Shown here piece after piece: positions 38,301 through 53,300 of a stretch of 64,000 nucleotides of DNA (position 1 is its first letter; each line of letters opens with the position of its first letter). The DNA is from Trichobilharzia szidati. Its lineage: Eukaryota > Platyhelminthes > Trematoda > Strigeidida > Schistosomatidae. A program made the position numbers and the translations under genes. The notes under the pieces are model-generated. The model made no database searches. It was not told where the DNA came from and saw only the letters and a list, made by a program, of their open reading frames with translations. The stretch spans positions 97,346,020 to 97,410,019 of the forward strand of contig OX235272.1 of NCBI GenBank assembly GCA_944472155.2, given 5' to 3'.

Positions 38301-41300
38301 ACTGACTCGACTGAAATGTTTAGCCTTTGTTGACACGTCAGTTCCTAGTACGGATGCTTCGACGATATCTGAGGATTAACTTTAAGAGATTTAGTGGATG
38401 GTCACTAGCAGTAGGATCTACCAAATTACAAAACAATGTAGTTGAATCAGTGTAAAAGTTATTTTTGAGGTCAAACTATCTAAGATGATCTCCTTGGTTA
38501 TCAAATCTTTAGTCCAGCATTTGTCAGAGAGTTCAACGAAGGTTTTATTTTTATTTTCTGTCTTTGTTTCTATTAGATCAAAACAACGCATTCTGGAAGT
38601 TAGGCCAACTGTTCCCACATCTTCCAATGTTATCTTCATTATGGCCGTCATCGTTAGCGTCGATTGGTGGTGCACCCGAAACCTACGATACATCACAAAA
38701 CCAAACTACTGATTCACTAGAGAAAAGCCAAGCAACCTTCCCAATTATATCATCACGCAGTAACAATCAGATAGAGGTTGACAATGAGATAAATTCCACA
38801 CTGTCATCAAGATGCCGAGGGAAAATGAATCCATCATATTTGAACAATGATAATAATAAGAATAAATCGTCTGGTGAGTTACTCACCTCCAACAACAATA
38901 ACACTATTAATAGTAGTATTAATGAGAATAATTTCAAATGGAATTCTTTAACAACTTCTACATCTATTCATAAATCCATCACAGGATTACATTCTTCATC
39001 TTCTTCTCTAACGAATTCTTCAACATTCAACAAAAAATTGGATCCTGATCGGGATAATGTTGATGCTGATGATTATGATGAATGTTTAGACAGTATGATA
39101 ACGACAGGTGAAAATGAACGCATGAGAAATTCATCATCTGATGATATTGAAGACAATCCAGTTAAACTCACTACTACTACTACTACTACTAGTATTAATA
39201 ATAATAATAGCACGTATAATCCATCAGTTGATTCAACTCATAGTAATAATAATAATAACAGCAACAGCAATTTATCGTGTTCAACACCAGAATTACAGCC
39301 TAGTTCAATACATGTTAATGGTGCTGTACATAATACACTAAGAAAAACTCGTTCAGATATGAAAGTGATTCATAGATATTTAATTCAAGTGAAACATGAT
39401 ACACGTGAAATACATCAGATACCTAGTCATGAATTAGACAGATACATACAAGTGAGTTCGGCCGGTTTAACTTATTATTATTATGCCATATGTACATTGA
39501 GAAATAAAAAAATGAACCTTTTATATTTCGGTAAGAAATTCGTATTGCATTCATTACAGTTCTTCTTATTGTTTATTGTAAGAAGTACACCCAGAACGTA
39601 TTGCTTCAAGTTTGGCACATGATGTAATCCAGTGGCCTCCACACTGTATGTCCAAACTATTTAATTTGCTTCGGCATATTTGTTGAACGATTGGTTCTTG
39701 GCTAGTTCCTAGCCGGAGTGTCTTGCTGTTTTTACTTCGCTACCAGCCATCTGATCTTCATTATGGAGTCAGTAAAGGTAGCTGCTGACGGAAGTCTGCA
39801 GCACCCTGCTGGAGATGCTTTTGGTAGAGCGCGCGCCATTTCTCTGAAGCATAGGGAAGTACTGACCTGAAATTTGTGTTCCTTATGGATTTAAGAATGA
39901 TAACAGAGGTCTATCTTGCTCGGACATCGAGAAGGGTGGCGCCTGTAGTTGAAACGATGCCACCCAAGAGTGGCATATATATATATATCACAACCTTGTA
40001 GTTATGAGATCTGAAAATCCTAGGCTAGATCTTGTATACAGCTTGCAATATTGACATCAGTTTTCATCTGTCTAATTATAGATCATAACATACCGGTATG
40101 TATTAGAAGTGAACATTGGTAAACAACCTGCGTAATCCAACTCTGTCGATTCGGTACACCATATATCGTCATTAAGTTAAGCGGCGAAAGACTACTGTAC
40201 ACTCGGTTGATACTGTTCACTTTTGTATTGGTTACAAATAGTACGAGAGAATCCATCGAATTCTCCTTGCTTGTTACTACTCGTTAGTTATTCAAATGAT
40301 AAAATCATCAGATTTTTGACACCGTGTGAAGTTTGTTCGAACCATGATGAGGACATGGATATTTTCGAGAGTCAATTAAGATGGAACCTTAATGAAGCAG
40401 AGTTTTGTAACAAAAGTCTTCTAACATTTCTATAACATTAGTAAATGCTGATGTAAATTTGTGGATATGGGAAGAGGAATAAAAACTGATTTAATTTCAT
40501 CTTTTTCACCAAACTAGAAGACTAGTCAAATATTCTTGACAGGAATGCCATAAAGTGTTTGACTAATTTGATTAGTGTGTAAGTGAAAGGATTTACGAAA
40601 GTAGATACTTGTAGGTGATAATGATCGGCACTGTTACTATATATTGAGAATCGGTAGGACTCAGAATTCATGGACTACTAGATTCCGTCTTAATGGCCGA
40701 ATAATGGACGGATTCTCCTCGTAATTTGTATGCCCTAGGTTCGATTCCCGGTAGGAGCATGGGTGGGTATTGGGGAGTAGTCCCAGAGTGGAAAGAAACA
40801 GCTGTACACTACTCCCTGATTATAAATCGGGGATCTCATTTAAAATTTAAAAAGTTGGTTAATACAGACCATTGAATTGTTGAAAAACAACATGCCCAGC
40901 AGGCAGCCTAACGTTTTTGGGTCTGGTCTCAAACAAACAGTCTCAAATTATAACAAAAACTAATTCACTCAGAGATTCCAGATTCTTAGTACTACTGTAC
41001 TATGAATGATATATAGCGTGAAATACCTTGTTAAAGAGTGACGGTCGAATCATTCGATATTTTTATCTTAACACAGACACAAAACCAGAATATTATTTCT
41101 AGTCATAGTAAAAACTAAACAATAACTGATGTTTGTCAGCTAGCTGCCATTATGAAATTTTTTCCCAGTTTTTCGGGTTATCATTACAAAAAAGTCGTAT
41201 TCACGTATTTTTAGAAAAATTTATCATTATATTTCAATATTTTAGAAATAAAAGTAGGTAATTACCAGAATTTTAGTTTTCTCAGTCTGTAGAGTTAGTC

Positions 41301-44300
41301 GGTCAATTAGTTAAGACATTGGAGCAATAATTAACACCACTGAACACCGGAATTGAATTTAGATAAGATAAGGTCACTCAGGTAACTGTTTATTTGTTTG
41401 TTTAGTTTTAGAGACAAAAAACTATGTGTATACAATTCGCATTTCAATAGACAGATAATATTACGAGTGATTTATATTGAATGAAAGTGAATTATGAATA
41501 ATACATAATCGACTAAGAGAGGCAAATTGGATTTTGGAGAGAATAGACCTTTTTCATAAAATTTCAAATTCACCTTATTAATGACTAGTGCTATTTCATC
41601 TAATACCAGAGTAGAAGTGATGATGTCAGTCTGCCAGAAAGTTACATCAAGCAAGAATATCTGTCAACTACTACTAAATACACAAGTAAACACTTGTGAA
41701 AAGTTATTCGTTGTGCAGAAGGTGGCTCGTATAGCCCTAGTGGCCTAGTAGATAACAATTCAGGGGTTTAAACGGTGGGCGCTGGGTTAGAGTCTCAGTG
41801 GGAATGTAAATACATCCATCTGTCAAATCCCAAATAGGATAAAATGCACATCTTGGATTATATTACTAATCACCATTAACCAAACTTACTTGTGAGAGGT
41901 ATTTTTAATAATAGCCAGTTTACAAACCTCATTGAAAGAATCCAATCAGGATTTAAGAATGGCGGAAAACGAGAGTATTTACATCTCCTTTATCTAACCA
42001 GTATGGCATGTTGGGAGTTATCACCTGGAGTGAATGGAAAATGCTGAATCGAGGTAGAAAAGCTGAAGCCAATCATAACTACCTCATTTTCTTCTTAATA
42101 AACAATCAGTAGTCATTCCATTTTCCTATTCGAGCAAAACAGAATTGAACTGATTAGTTTGGTTATTGAGATAACACTAATGCATAGTGATATCATTATT
42201 TTGACATAGCAGTCAACAGCAAAATATTTATCAATTAGAGTAAAAGTGACAGTTTAATCAGTTGTTTTATTAGATATCTCAATATGTAGAGTTGAAAATT
42301 TGTAGACCAGTAAATATTAGCTACAATCTGAGGGTTCTTACGAAATCAACCAACAACATCATCAACCTCACCACTAAACCTATCAAACCGCTAGAGAAAC
42401 AAACTTTAACATACAGAATATATATTAAAAATACGAAAAATTCAAATAACAACAATCTTATTCTTCGCTCGAACCGGAGAAGCGAAATGACGCAGCGGAC
42501 TGGCGAAAGCCTCCGGGAAGCCAGTCAGCCGATGTGTCTTCTCTCGATGAAAGCAAGAATAAGAATACGGACGTGGAATGTCCGTACAATGTACGAGGCT
42601 GGGCTGGGAAAGCTGTCCAGGTAGCCAAAGAAATGTGAAGATATGACCTAGAAGTGCTGGGTATCTGCGAGAGCAGATGGAGTGGATGTGGACTATCAGA
42701 ATTGTCAACGGGAGAGTCAGTAATCTACTCCTGTCACCCACCCACGAACACATTGAGGCAGGGAGCGTCTATAATGATGTCACGAATGGTGGCTAGATCC
42801 CTAACACCGTGGGAACCAATCCCCTCTTCCAGGATCATGACAGCAAGATTCAACTCAAAAGGAAGAAAGGTCACAATTTTCATGCAATGCTACACACAGT
42901 GCTACAGACAGCCCAGAGTAAGAGAAGAAAGAAGATTTTTACAGACAACTACAAACAGTAAAGGACAGCATCCCAAATGGTGACAACAAAATCCTCAGAG
43001 GCGATATGAATGGAAGCCAAACTGGGAGCAGATAATACAGGAAGAGAACTCACCATAGGTCGACAGGCTCTCGCTCCGAGAAACAAATGAGAACGGAGAA
43101 TTAGTCACAGACTTCTGCGCTTTCAATGATTTGGTGATTGGAAGCAGCGTATGCAAACACAAGGATATACACAAAGCAACATGGATTTCTCCTGATGGAA
43201 ACACTACAAACCAGATAGATTTCATCCCAATGTTGCTTAATGAAGTGGGGACTCAGCTAGCCTTATGGACACAAAGTCGAGAATGGCAGCAGATGTGAGC
43301 TCAGGCCATCATCTAGCTAGTTGAAGGAACCATCAAGGTGAAGCTGAAATCCCTTAGAGCAACTGGAGACAAGGCACTGTAATTCAGAAACTGAAGGATA
43401 CAATTACAAAGGATACATTCACCAGAGATATCAGAGCAGAGTTGGAGATGCAAAGTGGCATCACTGAGGACACCTGCGTGGAGGAATATTTGAACTCTCT
43501 GATGGCAGGTGATATTCAGGGAAACGTGTACAACTGTTCTGGGAAGCAAGAAGAGACAAAACAAGGAATGGGTGGCTCTCAACGGACACCTACCTGGAAG
43601 CTAATCGAGTAGAGCAGAGGAGAGGAGGATGGTGAAAGAGAAGATGACTCAATGCAAAGATGGACAACACAACAGAAGGAGAAGCTGAGTTCAATTTAAA
43701 CTGCACTGAATAAAGAGAGAAGTGGAAGAGTGCCAATAAAGACAAAAGACAATTCTGCGACACACTGACCGGCAAGTAAAGCAGAACAGGCAGGTCTCAG
43801 GTAAAAGAGACCTCAGGACATCATATCAGATAACCAGGTCTCTATCTGGGAAGAGATCAACTGAGATGATGAAACCAATAAAAGATGTTCAAGGGAACGT
43901 GATTACGAAGGAGGAGAAACAAATAAAACAATGAGTGGGTTGATCACTTTAAAAGACTCTTGAATCGATCACCACCTGCAACTTGCCCAGAAATACCACC
44001 AACAACACTCACGGAACTGCCAGTGGACACTAGTCTTCCAACGAAAGCGGAAATCCTAAATGCTATCAAGTTACTGAACGCCGACCGGGAAGGAAGCAGG
44101 CCCCGAAGCACTGAAAACGGATGCAGAGACTGCAGTAGATGTGCTCAAGCCATTAATGCAAAAGGTTTGGAAGGAAGGAAAGGTAACTACCGACTGGCTA
44201 CCTCGTCAAGCTGAGAAGAAGGGCGACTTAGGCCTGTGCAAGAACTGGCGTGGAATAATACTCTTGTCAACGCCAAGTAAAATACTGAGTCGCATCATCC

Positions 44301-47300
44301 TGGAGAGAATAAAAGATGCATTGGATACAGAACTCCACCCGCCTAAACAAGCTGAATTCAGGAGAGGCAAGTCATGTGGTGATCAAATTGCAACTCTACG
44401 CATCGTCATCACAGAACAAAGCATAGAATGGCAGTCAAACATCTACCTCAAATTCATCGATTTCGAAAAGGCTTTCGATAGCGCAGCATTGACCGAGACG
44501 TAATTTGGAAACTACTTCAACAAAACGGTGTGCCTCAATTCTTTATCAACCTCCTTCAGCAGCTGTATGACAGTGGCACGTGTCAGGCGATCCACAATGG
44601 AAAATCAGCGAGGAGTTCGAAGTGCATACAGGAGTAAGACAGGGCCGGCTGCCTATTAGCCTATTATCACCGATGACATTCTTAATTGTGGTGGACTGGA
44701 TTATGCGTCAGACTGTGAGTTGGGAGCGAGGAGGCAGGAGTACGCTGGACGACCGATAACAAGACTCTAGAAGATCTGGATTCCTCAAATGATATACGTC
44801 TAATGTCACACAAACTCAAAGATTTACAGGCGAAAAGCAACAAAGTGGCAGAAGACGTGAGCAGGCGGCGAAAACAGGACTCCAGGTGAACATAGAGATG
44901 GTGGAGATAGAGGTGATGAAGATAACCAGCCAACCAACAGCACCAATCACCATCAACGGGAGAGATTTGACAGAGGTTACCTCCTTCACTTATCCGGCTG
45001 GGAAGCCAGCATCGTTTCGAGTACAGTTGGAACGGATGAAGATGTCAAAGCCAGTCAGCCAGAATCGGAAAGGCTAGATACGCCTTCATTGACCTGAAAC
45101 CAGTTTGGAAATCTTCAGCTTCACTCAGCCAGCATAGGGAACAAGATTCGGATTCTATTCAACACCAATATCGAGTCGGTCAGTGCTTCCATACGGGTCA
45201 GAAACTTGCACTACATGTCACGAAAAAGTATTTCCAACGGCCTGTTGCAGACTTTTGTAGACAGCCGCTACCTTCGCTGGCTCTATATTAAAGATCAATT
45301 GGTCGACCAGCCAGAAAGAATTAGTAACAGGAAACTGTGGGACCAAACCAACCGAGAGCCGATCGCTCAGCAAATATGTAGGGGAAAATGGAGATGGATT
45401 GGGCTTACATTAAGGAAACTGTCGAATTACATCGTGTGCCAGGTCATGTCTCGAGTGGAATCCAAATGGGAAGCGACAGTCGTGTGGGTCGTCCTCGGAT
45501 AACATGGAGGATATCGTGTGGCGAAGAGGAGATGAGAGATTGTGGGCAATCGTGGACTCAGCTGAAGAGGAGGGCAGAAAATAGAACAAAGTGGAGGTGT
45601 GTTGTTGAAGCCCTATGTTCCACTGGGAACCATAGGGAACAATAATAATAATAATCATTATCATTGAACAAGCAACGCATACTTTGTCCTTTACAGTGAT
45701 TGGTTCACTGTTACTATAATATAAAGACCATAGTTTGTAATAGGCCGCCAATAGATTTTTAGCACTTGAGTCATCATTTATCCTATTCGCCTTAAGGTAA
45801 TGAGATATGCAGCACACGACTCATTGCTTGCACTCCGTGAATATGATTCGATTTCAGTTCAGGACTAAACAACACAAAATATTGATTTCTCATGTGTGCG
45901 GTTAATTATGTCATTTACATTGATATTAAATCTTGGTTATATTACTCTCAGTAGTGATATTAGTAGTAGAATTAAATGTGTTGTCAATAATAATGATTTC
46001 TTTTCTTTCATCATTGAATAGGATTTTGTACTCACTGCAAAAAAGAAAGATGGACATGAATATGAACCGGAATCATTGAAGGCTTTCGTTCATTCCTTAG
46101 AACGTCATCTTAAGGTAAGTTGGCCTGGTTCATACATTTAAAAATTAGGCATCCAAAAATAATATAAACTGTTGTGTTGGATGATTTAATTGTGAAGTGT
46201 TAATTATCTTCCTAGATAACATTTTCAGCGCTAACTTCAAAATGAATGAATAAATTATGTGTCAAAATGTTCAATAGAAAAGTGAATTTCACTAAAATCT
46301 CATCTCGAAACTTTAACATTTCAGGAATTCTGCTAATTTTAGTATAGATTTCTTCACCAGTCAACATCAATAATGGAATCACTGGAAATAAAAGAGCACT
46401 AGACATTTGTCGCGTCCCAATTTGGGACTCTTCATTAGTATTTACTCATGACTTCTCTTGGAATCAAACCCAGTAAACTCACTTGATAGTGAAACCTTTA
46501 TTTACGAGTGTTGACAATTGGTTTTCAGCACGTAACATTAATTTATAACCTCATATTTTAACGCATAGCTTCATGGTAACATGTAAATTAGTTGGCTACG
46601 CGTAAACTGAAATAGTTTCAACGTCTGCCTGATGGTGATAAACAGTGGATTCTAGGATGAGCATTTCGTTCTGTGTGGGACTCGTTATCTGGACGTGTCT
46701 GCATTCCCAGTGATTGATGGCATTTCCTCTAAAACTCGAGTCCTTCACCCATTGTTTCAAATACCAAAGGATTATCCATTAAGCCGCGATAGCCATTTAT
46801 TGTCTAGCTGTGGGAACATTGTCACTCACTGGGAAGACAGGTACATCCATGGATTACACTGGTAGTCACCATCAGTCAACCAAAATAACATCATATCAAT
46901 CTTCAGACATTTTTGAAGCGTTCGTACCAAGAACAGACAATGTCAACAGAGACCGAGGATTTCTGTCCAACATAACTAATCAAAGGGAAATCCGAATTCA
47001 CACTTGGACATCAGCTGAAGAAGTCATGAAATTGAGTACTGAAATACAGCATTCCCCCACCTCATTTACCACTGTCCTGGTGATAGTTGAAGAGTTTTAA
47101 TACTGAATATGAATTAGCTATTCATTCGATTTACCTTTCACTAATGAAAGTATCTTCAAATTCCCATTCTCCTTCAACTTATTTATTCATGTGTGGTTTC
47201 TAGTTTTGTAACTCGAAATTTTTTTTCTTCTTCTCCTCTCCTTCTTTCATTCAAAACTTCTTCATTAAATTAATCTCCATACTTTATGATACTTTTTCTT

Positions 47301-50300
47301 TCGAAATATAATACACATGTGTACTATAATAACAATAATTATAATAACACATTTCTAGGTGTTTGAATCTATTTTTTCTTAAGTTATGTATATCTTTATT
47401 ATAATTATGATTATGTTGAAATGTACGGATAATAATAATAATTATTTTCAACAAAAGTTAACATCAGTAATAAGACTTTTCAATCCTTTATTATTTTCAC
47501 CTTGCGTATATTAATAATAATAAAATTATTATTATTATTATTGATGATGATGATGATATAACATTCTCATATGCTTGATTAAAGATTTTCGTTTGCGTAC
47601 GTACAAGTGTGGGTGCGTACCTCTACGTATTATATACATGAATGGATTATAAATGAATTAATATAAATATACAGACACAGATACATTTTAAATTTAAAAT
47701 CGACTTATACAAGCACAAACACGTGTTAGATAAACACAAATTTATACCCCTATATGTGTGTACACACACGCACAACACACTAATTCATACGCCTAGGAGG
47801 TTGTATATTCTATTCGTTCATTACAAATGTTTTAGTCTAAATTCAGGTCAAAAATAAATGATTTCATTTTAATGATCTGTGTTATTATTATTATTATTAT
47901 TATACTGATAGCGATAATCATACTACTACTAATTTTAAATGATAGATAAGTAGTGTTTTAAGAAATTCAGATAAATCTTCAAGTGATGTTTATGATAGTA
48001 AGTATCATAACTGTGTACATCCATAATTTTACATGTTATGCCTATAGTCGCACACACATATTTATCCAGATCATTTATCATCGATCAAATTTATCTTCGC
48101 GCTGAGACACATACATATGTACGTGTATTATTTATGATATTGTAATGATGATACCTGCCTTTGGGATAGTTGAAAGTAGAATTCATTTTTATGCGCTTAA
48201 ATCGAACACGTAAATGTTTCTCTGTGTGTGTGTGTGTGTGTGAGGAAGATGTGATATTATATCACATGTTTTATCTAAGTGGCCAATAAGTAAATATAGT
48301 AAAATTATGTGTTAGTAACTAGTCTTGATGGTGCTTTGATTGTAATTTTTAGATGCCAGGTTTAATCACGAACTAACTTCATTGGGAAGTTAATTGAAAG
48401 CCAGTAATGAGTAAGGGATATCTGTTTCGTCTTCTATGTTTGGGACCGTTCAGCGGTAGGCACCCATCACTCCACCCCTGGTTATGGGAACTGAAACATT
48501 CGCGTTCTGAGGAGAGATCGTTAACCATTCTGCCAATGGGACAGAATCCAATTATCCATGAATTTGAAGATTTTTAGATATTCATTGTGAGGCTATCTGA
48601 AATGGTTTTGGTCTGATAAAATGTCACTGATGTTTTAGAGAAGTGAAAGTCTGGGTCTCGGTCTCCAGGTTACTGTTTCAGCTTAATCTACCGGCTGGAT
48701 TGCGAGACATTACACCAGTTGACAAACTAGGTCTTCTCCTGTCTGTTATCAGTCCTAATCCTAGCCAAATGAGTGTGATTTTTGGGGGACATGATATCTG
48801 GGCAGTTATAACCGAAGATGGTAATGGCAGGCAGATAACCTGGTTAGCAATTGGGTCTTAGAACTGAGTTGGCAAGCCTCTCGACTGGTAATCAGGAGGT
48901 CACTGTTTCGAATCCCGCCAGTGTTTATATCAAATTATTACTTAGCTCCATTTTATATAAGAACTAGAAAGTTCCCAACAGTTCATTAACCTATTTCTTT
49001 AATGTAGGTTTCAGCCTCGAGCTATTTCGTGTATCAAGATATTCTTTTGACGACATGATTTCTCGATATATTTTAGTTTCAATAAGTTTATACCTTAGAA
49101 ACGGATAGATAATAAGAGAAATGCAAGGGGATTGAATAATGAACATACCCGTTTCCCTCATAATTCAATAGTGTACTACAGATATTCGATAACATGACTG
49201 GTAAGTAGATTTAACCTTATGGATGTCACTGAAAGCCTTTCAATAAAATTCTCTTTCCCCATCTCCTAGAAATTATCATCTTACTCCTTTCCCAATAATA
49301 ATCAATACAAAATGCAATTTAAAAACATTTTTTTTTGCTTTTCAACAAGACATAAATTAGAATTAAACTGAGAAACTATGTCCGATTATCATATTATAAA
49401 GGATGCTGAAAACACCCTCAAATAACTGTGTTAACGTGATGTACTTCAGTGCAATGGACTGACTGTTTAACCGATAAGGATTAAGCGGACTTATATGAAT
49501 TGAACTGTCGATCACTATCATTGAGTGATAGCTGCTCACGGAAAACTGTACTATTTGCACACTTCCTCTCCTCATCAAACTGATATCAGTAGATACATTC
49601 CGAATCCTTTCTCTTTTACAGATAGTAAATATTCATTTCTATACAGCAGTATGACCTTGACAGGATTAACCATTGAATACTGAACACACACAGCATATCT
49701 TCAACTGAGGGTAGTTCAAAATCGTCATTAGGCAGCCAATGAATGACTTATCAATAGATGTGAGACTGCGTTCCTTATGAAATAAGCCTTTCACAGAAGA
49801 ATATTTTCAGATATTCAGTGAAATTGTTCATTTTTAATGTCTATAAGCTCTGCATTTATAAAATATGATAAAACAACAATTGATACATCGAATACTTAAT
49901 ATGAATATTATCTAGTTACAATGATTGTGTTTGTTATTCTAGCAGGTAATTTACCTGTGTTTACCCCCCTCCCACCACCACCACCACCACCCGCCTCCAC
50001 ATTTGGACACACACACGCACACACACACATAAATGTGCAAACAAAGTGTTATTAAAAGAGAAGTTTTCTTAGCGCAAATATTCTGTTTATCAAGAACAAA
50101 AATATTTTCTCTTTTCTGTGTTGTTTATACTTTCTGTCAATTTTGATAACATACACCAAAAAAAGAAAAAGAAAATAATAAAAATAATTTTTCGATACAT
50201 TTCAATATGATCATATTACGTAGATGATAACACTGAGTAGTCATAGTAACTTGTTATGTGTGACATGCATTTGTTAATTAGCTGAAGTAGTTTTAAACCA

Positions 50301-53300
50301 ACAAATAAATGTGAAATAACTTATCCTTTGATAATTATACTACTTATATTGTGTACACCTACTACTTAAATACCACATTAGTATACCATGGGTTATTGTG
50401 AGTGTAGACTTCCAGTTAGTCCATGCAAACCCGAAGTGTCTTAAATTTATCAGTATTATACTGGTCAGGTTTGCTTATGGATTGATATCGGTTGGAGAAC
50501 CATTGAAAACTAGGGAGTACTGGGCAGCTGTTTCGTTCTAGTTTAGGACTGTTAGTGCTGTTGAAGAGTACCAATACTCTCTGGTTTTCAGTGGTTCTTT
50601 AACTCATTACGATCCGTGAACAAACTTGAAATCAATCAAATCCCTGGAAATCAACACTTGAAAATTAATCTAGTGCCTACTCGTAACTGAATACAGGACA
50701 AAGTTGCCTGAAATTCCAGTGAGGGGTCGTGACCGGTGGGGTTCACTAAGTAGAGGGTGATGGCAGATGACAATGGCTGACAGTCACGCTAAAGATCGGG
50801 AGCCGACAGAAGTCCGAAATGATGGGCTACTGGATTCCGTTCTGGTGGGTGGAAGACCAACGAGCTCGTCACGTAACCTGAAGGTCCGGGGATCATAGAA
50901 GCGTACTGATGAAAGGTTTCAAATAGAGAGGAGGAAACAACTGTGCAGTACTCCTAGCTAGTTTTTAATGGATTTTTGACCGATATCAGTCTGTGATCAC
51001 ACTTTAAACCCATCAAATCCCGATAAACTAATATCTGAAAAGTATTTTATATACATTGATACCTCAGTGACTCATTACTTAATCTTGTTTCTTACTCCAT
51101 TTGTTTATTTAGCATCATGATTATTCACATTCAGTTCTAAAAGGAAATGCATTTGCTGGAACACGAGCAGTGCTTAATCAACGTTTAAATGAATTACGTG
51201 CACTTAGTCGTTCTGGTGTTCCAACGAATGGTGCCTACGGGAGCACAATTACCGGGGGGAATAAACGAACTTCAGGATCAGGTGATGATATAACTATGGA
51301 TAGTAGACCAACATATTATTCTAGAAAAAATAATTCAAATACAAATGGATTCACTTCAGCTGATCTTCTACAAGCAGGTGTTCTTGGTACTGAAAATCCT
51401 CAAGTAAGTAATAAAAGGAAATAAATATGGGTTTAGTCATCCATCATTCCATGACAGTGATAAAGTATCTTCAAATGCGACTGTGTATGTGTGTATGATT
51501 TGATAGGATATGAGCTTGTTATTTCAGTTTTAAATGAGAAATACTTGATTTTAGCATAATTCAAATGAAAGGTGAGGTGCTACAATCACGTCCATAATGA
51601 AGCGACCACTTCTTGAGCATTGCATGGATAGTTTCGAATCTATAAGCTAGAGGACTGACTGCGATTGTTAAATTCTTATGACTTCTAAGTATGGATATAA
51701 ATCGGTGTATCACTGGTCATTCTTGGATTCTAAAGTATTTGTAATGTCACTGGTTTTAAATCAAGTGTCTTACGACTTACCTAGTAGTTGTACTCTCCTA
51801 ATCGAGTGATAAGAGTTGAACATTCACATTTGCAGTTCTGACTTAACATTAAAATCATTGTTGAAGATTTCCACCTGAGGAAGCACGACAATACCGAAAA
51901 CAAAATACACCGGAGCTGAAAATCCTCTACACTACTTTCATATTTGTTGTTTCATTTATTTAGAAAAAAACCTTTGATTATATGAAGAGAGGAAGTAGGG
52001 TCTATTTCGCCGTAAGGCAGGACTGAGATAAAAACAGATGGGTTGTACTCATTCTAGAATATTTACAGGAGAAAAATGTATGAAGCATTAAATCTACAAT
52101 ATTATATTACCCATCAATATATTTCAGATACGTCAGTGGTAGAGTGCTTGCCAATTATGCAAGTAGTCCAGGTTCGATTTCCTGCTGACTTATGCGCTAC
52201 TAAATCACGCTTAGCTGGTAGCAAACTTAGTAAAGAGGTAAGGTTAGGCATGAAGCTAGCAACACGACCCTGTAGAGCTACTGCTCGAAGCCTTATGCCC
52301 CACTTGGAAGGCAAAAAGACCAGTCTGCCTCTCAGTCACTTACTGACTTGGAGTTACTTTACAAGGCGTACATCTTAGCTATCTGTAAAACAAATATAAA
52401 AAAACAATACTAAATACTGTACATTTATACACATGACTTCTGTCCTGAGGACTAGTGATCCACTAAATATCGATCTGCAGACAGTACATATTCTGTCAAG
52501 TCATTTACCTCTCGATTGAGCAGTACTTTCACTAAACAAGCAAGATCATATGGCCATGGAAAGCCCTAGATTGAATGCTTAATGGGTGATAAGTGAATAT
52601 GAAATGAACATCTGGATGACGGTAGAATTTGAACCATAGGCCACTGGGATGCTAGATTAACCTTCTACCATTTAAGCAAGAGACCTAACAGTGACATCAT
52701 CATTCCACTAACAATTATCTTTCCTACTTAATTATGCCAGTCATTCCTTTATACAAAGACAATAAATACTGTATCTAACTTTATATATATATATATATGT
52801 ATATATATGTATGCATATATATATATATACATGTATATATATATATAGTTTAATGTTGCAACAGACAGTTTGTCTAATTTTCAGCCCAAAAATTTGATAT
52901 CCAGCTGTATACAAATGTAACGTAATCTGAAACTTGAGGTTATTACGTTGAAATAAAACAGTTAATTAATTCACTGAATATATATATATATATATATATG
53001 CATATCTTTAGATAAACACAGAATCTTTGTTTCCCCCTCCTTGCTGTAGAACTTAACTAATTGCAAGAATTTATGAGGCACAATTTGGCTTAACATGTTT
53101 GCATAAATTTGTGCTTGCATCAAATACTTTTCTATGTATGCCTTCACATTTTTTAATAAACCAAATAAAATGGAAATCATATTTTATTTATAAATAGTTA
53201 AAGAGATCTTGAAACTGTCCCACGGTAGCCTCTCATCTCAAAAGGGATGTCAATCATAAGACCACAGGAGTTCTAGACAGTGCCTTCGACCTAGTCTAGG

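Larger units (their letters stand above)
13162..38576 (+). other. Intron 2 (25.4 kb) of the DUF3504-domain gene
   Basis: Starts GTAGGT after AGTCAAG and ends TTCTATTAG. No further exon was recognised inside. Any extra exon would have to be phase 1 at both ends. Repeats within it are listed separately. Long parts (about 17100-20060, 20700-22880, 23300-25250, 25660-27440, 28650-29460, 30000-32380) are AT-rich DNA with microsatellites and short chance frames only. Confidence 0.65.
39452..46021 (+). other. Intron 3 (6.6 kb) of the DUF3504-domain gene
   Basis: Starts GTGAGT and ends CATTGAATAG. It contains a minus-strand RTE scrap (39590-39860), a type B repeat (40660), a hammerhead retroposon (41712) and a near full-length RTE copy (42440-45655). 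AT-rich DNA fills the rest; I recognise nothing at 39960-40640, 40880-41700 or 41890-42430. Confidence 0.75.
46115..51112 (+). other. Intron 4 (5.0 kb) of the DUF3504-domain gene
   Basis: Starts GTAAGT, ends GTTTATTTAG. It holds a hammerhead retroposon (46630), type B repeats (46400, 48397, 50490-51030), a tRNA-like sequence (48855) and microsatellites near 47520-47560, 47883-47902 and 48222-48242. The open frame at 48643-48861 is not recognised. Confidence 0.75.

Noticed and set aside
39452..39622. Continuation of the exon frame past 39451
   Set aside because: A strong donor (CAA|GTGAGT) lies at 39451/39452, the domain continues at 46022, and the extra codons run into an RTE fragment.
46810..47100. 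96-codon frame as a gene
   Set aside because: It lies wholly over a hammerhead-retroposon scrap and its adjoining repeat module.
48853..48927. Functional tRNA-Thr gene
   Set aside because: Mismatch in the anticodon stem and no acceptor stem; more likely a tRNA-derived repeat.
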